This document shows positions 16,113-25,349 of a stretch of DNA of 35,873 bases, one piece after another. Position numbers and translations under genes: made by a program. The DNA lies in NCBI RefSeq assembly GCF_904846605.1, contig NZ_CAJHBI010000031.1:1-35873 (forward strand), in the 5' to 3' direction. Each line of letters starts with the position of its first letter. Position 1 is the first letter of the stretch. This stretch comes from Psychrobacter sp. 72-O-c (GTDB lineage: Bacteria > Pseudomonadota > Gammaproteobacteria > Pseudomonadales > Moraxellaceae). Below the pieces are notes generated by a model, which had not been told where the DNA came from, did no database searches, and was given only the letters and a program-made list of their open reading frames with translations.

Positions 16113-16145
16113 TTTACAGGCTCTAAATCAATTAGAGCCTGTAAA
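16113..16145. terminator. Perfect 14-bp palindrome between phhB and the NhaC-type gene
   Basis: TTTACAGGCTCTAA (16113-16126) pairs with TTAGAGCCTGTAAA (16132-16145) around a 5-base loop. No T-run follows on the plus strand (GTATAG). It starts 21 bases past the phhB stop. It may be a factor-assisted terminator or a transcript-stability hairpin, or a symmetric protein-binding site. Confidence 0.5.
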
Positions 16146-16233
16146 GTATAGTGCGTACAATATAGCTCCTGAATTATAACAACTAAATAAAATTCTAAGA
16201 ATCCAAACCAAATTGGCAACATAAGGATGTGTT

Positions 16234-17640
16234 ATGCCTCCACAAGTACTTACCGAGCTATCTCCTAAGGTAGCTTTTATCATTGCTAGCGTTGTCATCG
16301 CGATTATGGGTGTCACCATGATTGGCTTTGGCTGGGTTCCGCACCTATCATTAATGCTTGCTATTGCTGTTTTGCTGGCCCTAGGTATGTTTAAGGGCTT
16401 AAGCTTTGAGAAGATGCAGGAACAAATGTCCTCAGGCGTCGCCAGTGGTATTGGTGCTATCTATTTATTATTCTTTATTGGATTGCTAGTCGCCGCTCTC
16501 ATGATGTCGGGCGCTATTCCCACCGTTATGTATTATGGTTTTGAGCTGATATCTCCGCAGTATTATTATATCTCTGCCTTTGTCTTGACCTCAATTATCG
16601 GGGTAGCGCTGGGCAGTAGTTTGACCACGGCAGCGACTATAGGCGTGGCCTTTATTGGGATGAGTAATGCCTTCGATGCCAACGTAGCTATCGCTGCAGG
16701 TGCCATAGTCTCAGGCGCGTTCTTTGCCGACAAAATGTCCCCACTATCAGATACTTGTACGCTTGCTTCTTCTGTCGTGGGCATTGATTTGTTTGAGCAT
16801 ATTCGTAATATGATGTATACCACTGTGCCAGCTTGGCTCATCACTGCGGGGCTGTTTTGGTTCTTTTCTGGGCAGGCGGGTACCGGCGATTTAGGTCAAG
16901 TTACCCTGTTGCAGTCGCAGCTGGTTGATAGCGGCTTAGTGCATGGTTATTCAGTACTACCGTTTATTGTGCTAGTTGTCTTGGCGGTTTGCCGAGTGAA
17001 TGCTATCTATACCATCATTTACACGATTGCTACCGCTTTAATCATTACCTATTTGCACAGTACCCCCAGTATCGGACAGTTAGGCGGCTACATGTTTGGC
17101 GGCTATGCTCCTGCCGAAAACTTAGAGCTAGGCGAAGTGGGCGGCATGATCTCACGCGGTGGTATGCAGAGCATGTTCTTTACACAGACTATTGTTATCT
17201 TGGCATTAAGTTTAGGTGGTCTGCTAAGCGCATTGGGTATCTTGCCTGCGCTGCTGTTAGGTATCAGAGATATGCTGACCAGTTCAGGTCGCGCTATCTT
17301 TGCCGCCGCTATGGCAGCCTTAAGTATCAACGTCCTAATCGGTGAGCAGTATTTAAGTATCCTATTATCAGGTACCGCTTTCCGTCCTACCTTTGAGCGC
17401 TTAAATCTACATCCTAAGAACTTATCTCGTACCATTGAAGATGCTGGCACGGTGATTAATCCACTGGTGCCTTGGAGTGTGTGTGGTGTATTTATCAGCC
17501 AAGCATTAGGCGTGCCAGTGCTTGAGTATCTGCCTTATGCCTTCTTCTGTTATCTGTCGCTGCTGCTGACGATATTATTTGGCTTTACTGGGTTTACTAT
17601 TACTAAGGTAGATCCAGTTAAACAAGAAGTTAATGGTTAA
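16234..17640 (+). CDS. NhaC-family sodium/proton antiporter or related transporter
   Basis: This 468-residue inner-membrane protein has about 11-12 hydrophobic segments and the features of the NhaC/ArsB-NhaD ion transporter group. ADKMSPLSDTCTLASSVVGIDLFEH is the NhaC signature around residue 170, and EDAGTVINPLVPWSVCGVF lies near the C-terminus. NhaC relatives exchange Na+ for H+, and some move organic acids such as malate and lactate. Its place directly after phhAB, with a terminator after it, suggests it could carry an aromatic amino acid or catabolite rather than serve only sodium balance, but that is inference. AAGGA lies upstream of the ATG. Nothing looks damaged. Confidence 0.85.
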   Translation: MPPQVLTELSPKVAFIIASVVIAIMGVTMIGFGWVPHLSLMLAIAVLLALGMFKGLSFEKMQEQMSSGVASGIGAIYLLFFIGLLVAALMMSGAIPTVMYYGFELISPQYYYISAFVLTSIIGVALGSSLTTAATIGVAFIGMSNAFDANVAIAAGAIVSGAFFADKMSPLSDTCTLASSVVGIDLFEHIRNMMYTTVPAWLITAGLFWFFSGQAGTGDLGQVTLLQSQLVDSGLVHGYSVLPFIVLVVLAVCRVNAIYTIIYTIATALIITYLHSTPSIGQLGGYMFGGYAPAENLELGEVGGMISRGGMQSMFFTQTIVILALSLGGLLSALGILPALLLGIRDMLTSSGRAIFAAAMAALSINVLIGEQYLSILLSGTAFRPTFERLNLHPKNLSRTIEDAGTVINPLVPWSVCGVFISQALGVPVLEYLPYAFFCYLSLLLTILFGFTGFTITKVDPVKQEVNG

Positions 17641-17999
17641 TACTTTTTAACTCATTAAACTTCTTAGACTCTTTTTATTGGAACGTTAGTCTTATTGGGT
17701 AGCACATACTAAAAGCAGTTAAATACGAAAGGCAGTTAAATATGAAAGGCAGTCAAGTTACTCTAACTTTGGCTGCCTTTTTTTGCGTTTTTTTTGGACT
17801 GATTCCTATCAAACGTTTAATGCGTTACTCCAGCTATTTTTAATCTGCGCTCTACTAAAGGGTTGATAAACAGGATCGAGAAATTACATGAAGCCATAGA
17901 AAAACCCTTTTATTGACTCAAAAAGCTATTTAATCGAATAATTTTGCTAGGTATATTATTTCTATCAAATAACAAATTATTTAGATAGGAGTAGAAGAA
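17641..17999. other. Spacer upstream of the molybdoenzyme operon
   Basis: The gap between the NhaC-type gene and the small ORF at 18000 holds a terminator (17745-17784) and AT-rich DNA that probably carries the promoter of the operon. A TTGACT occurs near 17914, and TATATT lies near 17952, but their spacing is not convincing for one promoter. Confidence 0.45.
17745..17784 (+). terminator. Terminator after the NhaC-type gene
   Basis: AAAGGCAG (17745-17752) pairs with CTGCCTTT (17773-17780), with an inner imperfect CAAGTT/AACTTTG extension, followed by more T residues. Two partial copies of the left arm (GAAAGGCAGTTAAATA) lie just upstream. Confidence 0.85.
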
Positions 18000-18068
18000 A
18001 TGTTGGGCACTCATAAATCATCTTTGCTACGGCAATCCATTGATTTGACGTCTTATTTCAAAAATTAG
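18000..18068 (+). CDS. Possible 22-residue small ORF upstream of the molybdoenzyme operon
   Basis: A 22-codon frame starts at an ATG with a strong AGGAG 8 bases upstream and ends with TAG 134 bases before the first oxidoreductase gene. It begins MLGTHKSSLLRQSIDLTSY, then FKN. It is not hydrophobic and not rich in one amino acid, so it is not a classic attenuator leader. The ribosome binding site is better than that of many genes here, which is the main support. It could be a leader peptide or a small protein; chance is also possible. Confidence 0.35.
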   Translation: MLGTHKSSLLRQSIDLTSYFKN

Positions 18069-18201
18069 AAGTTAAGAGAGATCAAGACAAACATAACTAA
18101 CCCCTTTCATAAGTCAGAAAATTTTTATTAACATTTAATATATAGACTAGCCGCAAGACCTCATCTAAAATTTTATTATCATTCGCCAGCGAGAAGCCAG
18201 C

Positions 18202-18855
18202 ATGTCTAACTTGACGTTAACAATCAATCAGCAGGATTATGAATTTGATAATCTTGATACGCGGACGACACTTCTTGATGTCTGTCGTCAGCACCTGCAC
18301 ATCACCGGACCAAAAAAAGGCTGTGACCATGGCCAATGTGGGGCTTGTACTATGCTCATCAATGGACGACGAGTTAACTCTTGCTTGACACTAGCAGTCA
18401 TGCACGATGGCGATGATATTACGACGATTGAAGGCATTGGTATGCCTGAATCGCTGTCGGAGCTGCAGCAAGCGTTTAAAGACAACGATGCCTTTCAGTG
18501 TGGTTATTGCACGCCCGGCCAGATTTGTTCAGCGACGGCATTGATAGAAGAGGTCAAGCAACAGTGGCCAAGTCATGTGACTACTGACTTACAGACTCCT
18601 AATGGGTTGCTAGTACAAGAAATTGCTGAGCGTATGAGTGGCAATATTTGTCGCTGTTCGGCCTATCCCAACATCATCAAAGCCATCTCACAAGTGCTGG
18701 AGAGCCAAATAACAGAGCAGGCTACGAAATCTACTGATCAATCATCAGCCATAAGTGGCATTTGGTCGCCACCCCCGAGTGAGACGCAGCTGGGTAGTCT
18801 GTCAGCAAAAAACAAAAATAACACTGCCAGTAGCACATCAGGAGGTCGCTCATGA
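18202..18855 (+). CDS. Molybdenum aldehyde/xanthine oxidoreductase, [2Fe-2S] subunit (PaoA/YagT-like)
   Basis: This is the iron-sulfur subunit of a three-subunit molybdenum hydroxylase that passes electrons from the Mo centre to FAD. The ferredoxin-like domain has Cys41, Cys46, Cys49 and Cys61 ([11 protein letters not shown]), and the helical domain has Cys100, Cys103 ([10 protein letters not shown]), Cys150 and Cys152 (NICRC). All eight ligands are present. Unlike E. coli PaoA there is no Tat signal at the N-terminus, so the enzyme is probably cytoplasmic. Residues from about 169 to 217 are an extra Ser/Thr/Gln-rich tail not needed for the fold. Its stop overlaps the next start by 4 bases (ATGA). 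Confidence 0.93.
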   Translation: MSNLTLTINQQDYEFDNLDTRTTLLDVCRQHLHITGPKKGCDHGQCGACTMLINGRRVNSCLTLAVMHDGDDITTIEGIGMPESLSELQQAFKDNDAFQCGYCTPGQICSATALIEEVKQQWPSHVTTDLQTPNGLLVQEIAERMSGNICRCSAYPNIIKAISQVLESQITEQATKSTDQSSAISGIWSPPPSETQLGSLSAKNKNNTASSTSGGRS

Positions 18856-19844
18856 AGCGCTTTGAATATAGCCGTGCCAATACACCAGAGCAAGCAGCGA
18901 ATTATGCCAGCCCTACCGATGCCTCATTTATTGCTGGTGGCACCAATTTACTAGATCTGATGAAGCTAGAGATTGAAACCCCACTCAAACTGGTCGATGT
19001 TACCCGATTAGAATTACAACAAGTTGAAACGGCCGCTGATGGTGGTCTACGTATCGGTACGCTCGTGACCAACAGTGATTTGGCAGCGCACCCTGACGTT
19101 ATTAAAAATTACCCTGTATTATCACGGGCGATCTTGGCAGGGGCAACTGGACAGCTGCGTAACAGAGCCACGACAGGCGGTAATCTATTACAGCGCACCC
19201 GTTGCTATTACTTTTATCAAACCGACAGTCCTTGTAACAAGCGCGAGCCGGGTTCTGGCTGTCCAGCCATTAATGGTGAGAACCGCACGCTTGCCATCTT
19301 AGGGACGAGTGAGGCTTGTATTGCTCAGCATCCCTCTGACATGGCAGTTGCTATGCGTTTGCTAGGTGCCACTGTCGAGACTATAAAGGCCGATGGTTCT
19401 ACTCGCGAGATTGCGATTGAAGATTTTTATTGTTTGCCAAAAGACACTCCGCATATTGAGACTGTCCTAGAGACCGGCGAGCTGATTACTCATGTTGTTC
19501 TACCAGCACCTATCAAAGGCATGCACACTTATGACAAAGTGCGCGACCGCGCGTCTTATGCGTTTGCATTGGTATCTTGTGCCGCAATAATAGATGCTGA
19601 TGATAATGGTAGCTTGACGACAGTGCGATTGGCGTTTGGTGGTATCGGTACTGAGCCGTGGCGTAATGAAGACGTTGAGGCGCTATTAACCGATACCGAT
19701 GGTAACAACGACGTTATCACGCAAGCCGCAGATTTATTGTTGAAAGAGGCTAAAGGCAGTGGCCAAAACGACTTCAAAATACCGTTAACACGTCGCCTAC
19801 TAAAACAAGTCATTCAGCGCGCATTAGCGGGCGAGGGAGCATAA
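18852..19844 (+). CDS. Molybdenum aldehyde/xanthine oxidoreductase, FAD subunit (PaoB/YagS-like)
   Basis: This is the FAD-binding subunit, 330 residues. FAD contacts are in [13 protein letters not shown] (about residues 26-38) and [12 protein letters not shown] (108-118). Cys118, Cys128, Cys137 and Cys156 ([27 protein letters not shown]) correspond to the extra loop that binds a [4Fe-4S] cluster in E. coli PaoB, which ordinary xanthine dehydrogenases lack. This places the enzyme in the PaoABC-like aldehyde oxidoreductase branch. GGAGGT precedes the start, inside the previous gene, so translation is coupled. The physiological electron acceptor is not obvious. Confidence 0.93.
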   Translation: MKRFEYSRANTPEQAANYASPTDASFIAGGTNLLDLMKLEIETPLKLVDVTRLELQQVETAADGGLRIGTLVTNSDLAAHPDVIKNYPVLSRAILAGATGQLRNRATTGGNLLQRTRCYYFYQTDSPCNKREPGSGCPAINGENRTLAILGTSEACIAQHPSDMAVAMRLLGATVETIKADGSTREIAIEDFYCLPKDTPHIETVLETGELITHVVLPAPIKGMHTYDKVRDRASYAFALVSCAAIIDADDNGSLTTVRLAFGGIGTEPWRNEDVEALLTDTDGNNDVITQAADLLLKEAKGSGQNDFKIPLTRRLLKQVIQRALAGEGA

Positions 19845-19846
19845 TC

Positions 19847-22261
19847 ATGGCACTATTTAATTCAGGAGTTCAGTCAGAACCTACCAAAAAGATGACCATG
19901 GATGAGCCTGTTGAATCCTTATTCAGTACGACGGCAAGTAAGTTGGTTGGTAAGCCAATCAACCGTGTCGATGGCTCACTAAAGGTCAGCGGTCAAGCGC
20001 CTTATACTGCTGAAATCCACTTAGACAACCAAGCTTATGGGGTGTTGGTCAGTGCTACAATCGCTAAAGGTCAAGTCGAAAATATCGATAGCAGCTCTTT
20101 AGAAGGCATTCCCAACATCATTAAAGTGGTTACAGACCCTGAACATTTTCTACGTAATTCTCAGCAAGGCGGGGCAAAGAAAGCACCAAAGCAAGGCGCG
20201 ACTGAGATTTTCTATCATGGTCAGCCGATAGCTGTGGTGATTGCAGAGACTTTTGAGGCCGCTACAGAAGGCGCAAAAGCGCTAAAAGTTACTTATAAAG
20301 ATGAGACCGACCAAGGAGCTCTAAACTTTACTAAAGAGTTGTCCAACGCTCATGACGTTGATGAGAAAAAAGGTTCGGATAAAAACTCTGTCCAAGGTAA
20401 TCCAGAGCAGGGGCTTGTCGATTCTGAAGTGACCCTTGATCGTTTTTATCACACCCCAAGTCAGAACAGTTCTGCGATGGAACCTCATGCTACCTTGGCG
20501 CATTGGGAAGAGGACAAGCTAATCTTGTACACGTCTAACCAGATGATAGCTTCTTGCAAGCAGCAAGTTATGGACGCGTTGGACTTGAATAAAGACCAAG
20601 TACAACTGATTGCCTATTATGTCGGCGGTGGCTTTGGCAGTAAGCTAGGTATTGCGCCTGAATCAATTGCTGCAGCAATCGCGGCAAAAGAGCTTGGTCG
20701 TCCGGTATTGATTACTATGACCCGTCCGCAAGTGATGGAAGCCACGGTAAGACGCTCAAACACTCGTCAGCGTATCGCTATCGGCTGCGATAAAGATGGC
20801 GTTATCAATACTATGATTCATGACACTATTGCTAGCAATTTGCCAGGAGAAGCCTTCTTTGAGCCAACTGCTTTATCTACCCATTATTTATATCGTGGGG
20901 AAAATCGCCGAGTACATTATCAAATGGTAGATATGAATCAAGTGTTATCAGGTTCGATGCGCGCCCCTGGTGAGGCCGTTGGAATGATTGCAGTTGAATG
21001 TGCTATGGATGAATTGGCCTCTCAGTTGGAGATCGACCCTGTTGAGCTTCGCCGCCGCAATGAACCCGAACAGGATCCCAGCCAAGACATCCCCTTTTCG
21101 ACACGGCAACTGATTGCTTGTATGGATCAAGGTGCCAAGCAGTTTGGCTGGGCCCAGCGTAATGCCAAACCTGCCAGTCAGTTAGAAGGCGATTGGTGGA
21201 TAGGTACAGGCATGGCCGCTGCGGCACGTGGTAACCAGCTACAACAATCTGAAGCACGCGCAACCTTACAAGTCGATAGTTCAAAGGACCTTGGCGTCAA
21301 AGCCGTTATTGAAACAGATATGACTGACATCGGCACAGGGTCTTATACCGTATTCTCTCAAGTTGCTGCTGATTTATTAGGACTGCCCATAGATCATATC
21401 GAGATGAAATTGGGTGACAGTGCACTGCCACCGGCATCAGGTTCAGGGGGCAGTTGGGGCGCTGCTAGTGCAGGCAGTGGTGTCTATCTGGCTTGCGCAC
21501 AACTGCGTGAAATGCTGGCGGACAAAGTCGGTCTCTATCCCGACACCATTCAATTGGATAAAGGGCAAATTAAGCAGGCAGGTGAGCATGATCCTACAGT
21601 TATAGAGACGGCGATGGAGACCAGTCAAGGTTTCGCTAACAGCGCTATCGATAAAATGGCCGAAACCGCAGGTTTACCACGGTCTAAGCAGACCGACTAC
21701 GACTTTAGCGATTTCAAATCTTACTCATTAGCGGATATCATCGCTCAATACGATGAGCAAAAACTCAGTGCCAAAGGTCAAATCAAACCAGGTAAAAACG
21801 GTAAGAACTACCGCCAAGCTTCTTTTGGCGCCAACTTCGCTGAAGTTGCGGTACATAGAGTAACTGGCGAGATTCGGGTTAAGCGCATGACTGGCGCGTT
21901 CGCTGCAGGGCGTATCCTTAATCACAAAACGGCCACTTCGCAGTGCTATGGCGGCATGGTGTTTGGGATTGGCTCAGCGTTGATGGAGCAAGTTATCCAT
22001 GATAAACGCGACGGCCGCCTATGCAACCATGACCTTGCTGAGTACCATGTGCCAGTCAATGCGGATGTACCGCAATTGGAGGTCATCTTAGTAGAAGAAG
22101 ACGATCCTTATACCAACCCGATGCACATTAAAGGTATTGGTGAGACCGCTATCGCAGGCGCAGCGGCTGCTATTGCTAATGCTGTCTACAATGCGGTCGG
22201 CGTACGAGTTTATGACTTTCCAATTACCCTTGATAAATTGCTTTATGAGATGCCAGAGTAA
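19847..22261 (+). CDS. Molybdenum aldehyde/xanthine oxidoreductase, Mo-cofactor subunit (PaoC/YagR-like)
   Basis: This catalytic subunit is 804 residues. It begins with the aldehyde oxidase a/b hammerhead domain (residues about 30-150, GKPINRVDGSLKVSGQAPYT) and continues with the molybdopterin-binding domain. YYVGGGFGSKLG and SGSMRAPGEAVG are the Mo-pterin contact motifs, and Glu766 in KGIGETAIAGA is the catalytic base of the family. SGSGGSWGAASAG is another cofactor-binding loop. It starts 2 bases after the FAD gene and is followed by a terminator before the maturation genes. Substrate is most likely aromatic aldehydes, by analogy with PaoABC; nicotinate- or purine-type substrates cannot be excluded. 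Confidence 0.93.
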   Translation: MALFNSGVQSEPTKKMTMDEPVESLFSTTASKLVGKPINRVDGSLKVSGQAPYTAEIHLDNQAYGVLVSATIAKGQVENIDSSSLEGIPNIIKVVTDPEHFLRNSQQGGAKKAPKQGATEIFYHGQPIAVVIAETFEAATEGAKALKVTYKDETDQGALNFTKELSNAHDVDEKKGSDKNSVQGNPEQGLVDSEVTLDRFYHTPSQNSSAMEPHATLAHWEEDKLILYTSNQMIASCKQQVMDALDLNKDQVQLIAYYVGGGFGSKLGIAPESIAAAIAAKELGRPVLITMTRPQVMEATVRRSNTRQRIAIGCDKDGVINTMIHDTIASNLPGEAFFEPTALSTHYLYRGENRRVHYQMVDMNQVLSGSMRAPGEAVGMIAVECAMDELASQLEIDPVELRRRNEPEQDPSQDIPFSTRQLIACMDQGAKQFGWAQRNAKPASQLEGDWWIGTGMAAAARGNQLQQSEARATLQVDSSKDLGVKAVIETDMTDIGTGSYTVFSQVAADLLGLPIDHIEMKLGDSALPPASGSGGSWGAASAGSGVYLACAQLREMLADKVGLYPDTIQLDKGQIKQAGEHDPTVIETAMETSQGFANSAIDKMAETAGLPRSKQTDYDFSDFKSYSLADIIAQYDEQKLSAKGQIKPGKNGKNYRQASFGANFAEVAVHRVTGEIRVKRMTGAFAAGRILNHKTATSQCYGGMVFGIGSALMEQVIHDKRDGRLCNHDLAEYHVPVNADVPQLEVILVEEDDPYTNPMHIKGIGETAIAGAAAAIANAVYNAVGVRVYDFPITLDKLLYEMPE

Positions 22262-22290
22262 TTTTTCGATACACATTATTTTTATCTTAA

Positions 22291-22315
22291 AAACCCGCTA
22301 CTTAGGCGGGTTTTT
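22291..22315 (+). terminator. Terminator between the Mo subunit and its maturation genes
   Basis: AAACCCGC (22291-22298) pairs with GCGGGTTT (22306-22313), followed by TTTAT. It separates the three structural genes from the maturation pair, and partial read-through would give less chaperone than enzyme. Confidence 0.85.
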
Positions 22316-22335
22316 ATAACCTTATAAGGGGTGTT

Positions 22336-23682
22336 ATGAATCAAATTGCTGATATTCTCAAGCTTGCAAGCGAGGCACACGAGCAAAACATCGATGCGGT
22401 GTTGGCAACTGTAGTACGTACCGAAGGATCGGCTTATCGCCGTACCGGTGCTATGATGCTTATTTGCGCGGATGGACGTTCGGTAGGGATGATTAGCGGC
22501 GGTTGCTTAGAGCCGCATATTATCAAACGTGCGTTTTGGTTGACTCGGAACGGCGCGAATGTACAAGTCTATCAAACGGGCGATGAGCAGACAGATACAG
22601 AGGGTGACATTGAAGATGACGAAAATGATGACCTAGACATCGAGTTAAATTTTGGTTTGGGATGTAACGGACGCGTGCATGTCTTGTTTGAACGACTAGC
22701 GACAGCCAACCCTTGGTTAGATGTAATCCGTCAGGTACGTCGCACACAACAGCCAGTAATGATGGCGACTTTAATTAGATCCGATGATTATGAAAATAAA
22801 GATATTCAACATCGAATTGGCATGCGAATTGATTTGGATGCTTATATCAATAGAGGACAAATGACTGCAGTTGATGCTAATAGTGGTTTGAATCAAACGG
22901 TACCTTATGCTTCAGATACGTTATTCGCTATGGCTAAAGTATTATCAGAACATAAACTCAATAAAAAAGATGCCGAATACGTTGTCATAAAAAGTAAGGT
23001 AGAGCAGGGCTCAGCACAGGGCATTAAAGACAGAACTGTACAAACAGAATGGCTTGTACAACGACTGCAACCTCAAGTAAGGCTACTCATTTGCGGGGCA
23101 GGTAATGATGTGATGCCGCTTGTGACGATGGCGAAGTTACAAGATTGGCATGTCACGGTCATAGATAGCCGCTCGCAGTATGCAACGCGTACGCGTTTCC
23201 CTCAGGCGGATACGGTAATGTGCTTATCTTTAGACGATAGCGAGACGTTAATTGAGCTTAGCCAAAATGCTGCTGTAGCCTTGATGTCACACAGTCTCAG
23301 CCAAGACCGTGCTCGCCTTGCTGTATTATTAGAGCACTCTTCTCAGTATAAATATAAATACTTTGGACAATTAGGGCCCCGTTATCGCACTGAGCGCCTA
23401 ATTAAAGAAATTAGTGCCGCAACCGCCAATCCTGCTGTATTAGCTGCAGGCATTACAAAATTGCATTATCCTATCGGCTATAAATTGGGTGGTGACGGAC
23501 CTGAAGCATTGGCACTAAGCATCATGGCACAAATAAGTGCGGTGATTCACGATCAAACGTCGCCAGCAGTGCTTCTAGACAGCAAACCTAATGTGCAAGT
23601 ATCCATTCAACAAACACCAATACAACCAGTAACCGAACATGCTTGTGTGAATGACTATGTGAATGGTTATGCCCATGATTAA
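22336..23682 (+). CDS. XdhC/CoxI-family molybdoenzyme maturation protein
   Basis: Proteins of this family bind molybdenum cofactor, protect it and help insert it, after sulfuration, into xanthine dehydrogenase-type enzymes. The role matches PaoD beside PaoABC. The N-terminal XdhC/CoxI domain reads VLATVVRTEGSAYRRTGAMM and GMISGGCLEP, the conserved Cys57 region, and LGCNGRVHVLFERL follows. The C-terminal part is a Rossmann fold starting LLICGAGNDVMPL. At 448 residues it is longer than typical members (roughly 250-380). An acidic insertion at residues 82-103 (Asp/Glu-rich) and a second loop near 155 account for part of this. It overlaps the MocA-like gene by 20 bases. Confidence 0.9.
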   Translation: MNQIADILKLASEAHEQNIDAVLATVVRTEGSAYRRTGAMMLICADGRSVGMISGGCLEPHIIKRAFWLTRNGANVQVYQTGDEQTDTEGDIEDDENDDLDIELNFGLGCNGRVHVLFERLATANPWLDVIRQVRRTQQPVMMATLIRSDDYENKDIQHRIGMRIDLDAYINRGQMTAVDANSGLNQTVPYASDTLFAMAKVLSEHKLNKKDAEYVVIKSKVEQGSAQGIKDRTVQTEWLVQRLQPQVRLLICGAGNDVMPLVTMAKLQDWHVTVIDSRSQYATRTRFPQADTVMCLSLDDSETLIELSQNAAVALMSHSLSQDRARLAVLLEHSSQYKYKYFGQLGPRYRTERLIKEISAATANPAVLAAGITKLHYPIGYKLGGDGPEALALSIMAQISAVIHDQTSPAVLLDSKPNVQVSIQQTPIQPVTEHACVNDYVNGYAHD

Positions 23683-24337
23683 AAGCCATGCGGTTATTAT
23701 CTTAGCGAGCGGACTGAGTCAGCGTCTTGGGCAATCCAAGCAACTGCTAAGCAAGCAAGGCGAAGCGCTGGTTGGCTATATGACCAAACTGGTATTGGCC
23801 ACTCAACCTTATACCGTCATCGTTATTATTCCTGATAATGATCCAGCGATCGCCAACGCGCTAGCGAAATTGATTATTGAAGAACCTAAGATTCATACTG
23901 TGGTCAATTCGGTACCTGAAACCGGTATGGCGCACAGTCTATCTCTAGGCATTGAAACACTAACCCATCTTAATAGCGTATCGATTGATCGGGTGTTAAT
24001 TATGGGAGTCGACCAAGTCTTATTGGACAGAGATCATCTAATAGAATTGCTGGCAGGCAAGACCCTTGTGGTTGCGAGCAGCTATCAGCGTTTAAATGAA
24101 AACGAAATGGTCTCTGCCGATGAATACAAAGACAATATTGTCGGTTTACCCCTAGTAATTAGTTATGAGCTACTCAAACAGTGGCAGTCAGCGCTGATAG
24201 GGGATAAAGGTCTGCGTCACTTAATTAGGGAGTTGCCGTCCAATCAAATTAGTACCGTCATCAATCATCAACTCAGTCATGATGTTGATACGCCTGATCA
24301 ACTTGCCTATGCGAAAAAACAGGGCTGGCTTGACTAA
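23663..24337 (+). CDS. mocA: Molybdenum cofactor cytidylyltransferase (MocA-type NTP transferase)
   Basis: Members of this family add CMP to molybdopterin to give the cytosine dinucleotide form that PaoC-type enzymes use. The 224-residue protein opens with the nucleotide-binding motif ILASGLSQRLGQSKQLL, a version of LAAGxSxRMGxxK. Magnesium-binding Asp is in VLIMGVDQVLLD, and a SSYQ...GLPLVI region fits the family. Several start codons are clustered (ATG at 23663, 23669, 23675); the first is used here, and MIKSHAVIILASG may be the real beginning. There is no clear Shine-Dalgarno, so it is probably translated by coupling with the XdhC-like gene. Confidence 0.88.
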   Translation: MVMPMIKSHAVIILASGLSQRLGQSKQLLSKQGEALVGYMTKLVLATQPYTVIVIIPDNDPAIANALAKLIIEEPKIHTVVNSVPETGMAHSLSLGIETLTHLNSVSIDRVLIMGVDQVLLDRDHLIELLAGKTLVVASSYQRLNENEMVSADEYKDNIVGLPLVISYELLKQWQSALIGDKGLRHLIRELPSNQISTVINHQLSHDVDTPDQLAYAKKQGWLD

Positions 24338-24502
24338 TATATACTGAAAAGACCATAGACCTAAAACTGGTAAAATAAATTTGCGAACCGCATTGAGGTT
24401 GTCACTTTTATTGAAAGTAGTAAAGTTGACTATCAAATACAATTACCAAAGATGACGATACTATAGGCCAATGCCTAGGAATTAGAATAAGGAAAACAAC
24501 AC

Positions 24503-25180
24503 ATGGATTGGGCAAGTATCTTTATTCATGACACGACTTGGACACTTGCCGCTGAAATCGTCGTACGCGTGGTTGTGATGTTCAGCATGATTATTTTATT
24601 TCTACGTTTCACCGGCAAGCGCGGCGTTCGCCAACTGTCAATTTTTGAGCTGACGATTATTTTATCACTGGGTTCTATCGCTGGTGATCCGATGTTTACC
24701 GAGGATTTACCGCTAATTCAAGCCCTACTGGTAATGGCGCTTGTCATTTCGCTATATCAGCTGTGCACTTGGCTAACCGTGAAATATCAGCCTTTTGAAG
24801 ATCTTATAGAAGGAAAACCGATTTATATTGTAGAAGGAGGCCTATTAGTACTCGAGAAGATTGAAAAAGGAGAAATGTCACACGATGAATTTTTTGCTGA
24901 AATGCGTCAGCAAGGCATTGAACATCTGGGTCAGGTTCGGGTCGGGTTGCTAGAGACGGATGGTGAATTTAGTATATTATTATTTCCGCATGATGAAATA
25001 CGTTACGGTCTACCTTTGTTTCCCCATCAGTATCAGGCAGTCAAGCAGATAGATTCGGGAACTTGCTATGCTTGTATGCATTGTGGCTATGTCGATTATA
25101 TACCCAATCCCAATCAGCATTGTGTACGCTGCGAATGTAAAGACTGGGCTAAAGCTATGAACAACGAGGTTATCGAATGA
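24503..25180 (+). CDS. DUF421/YetF-family membrane protein with C-terminal cysteine cluster
   Basis: This protein belongs to the DUF421 (YetF/YcaP-like) family, whose function is unsettled. Its 225 residues start with two or three membrane helices (about 15-37, 45-60, 70-92) with FTGKRGVRQLSIFELTIILSLG, the family hallmark. A cytoplasmic beta-domain follows, with GKPIYIVEGG at residue 104. Unusually, the C-terminus carries Cys188, 191, 194, 207, 210 and 212, a pattern like a zinc ribbon. AAGGAAAA precedes the ATG. It is the nearest gene upstream of the cysteine-rich ORF, but the 245-bp spacer holds a separate promoter candidate, so they are probably independent. Confidence 0.88.
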   Translation: MDWASIFIHDTTWTLAAEIVVRVVVMFSMIILFLRFTGKRGVRQLSIFELTIILSLGSIAGDPMFTEDLPLIQALLVMALVISLYQLCTWLTVKYQPFEDLIEGKPIYIVEGGLLVLEKIEKGEMSHDEFFAEMRQQGIEHLGQVRVGLLETDGEFSILLFPHDEIRYGLPLFPHQYQAVKQIDSGTCYACMHCGYVDYIPNPNQHCVRCECKDWAKAMNNEVIE

Positions 25181-25349
25181 TTAGTTTCAATGACTTCTGT
25201 TTTTTCTTCAAAACTACTCAATAGACCCAAACATTGCATGCTTTCGAGAGCGTTCTTTAGAGTTAGAATCAAAGTTTGTTATCGTCACTAGATAATAGTC
25301 ACATTCTGATTGTATAGCTGTCTGATTTCCACAAGCTTGATACTACTAA

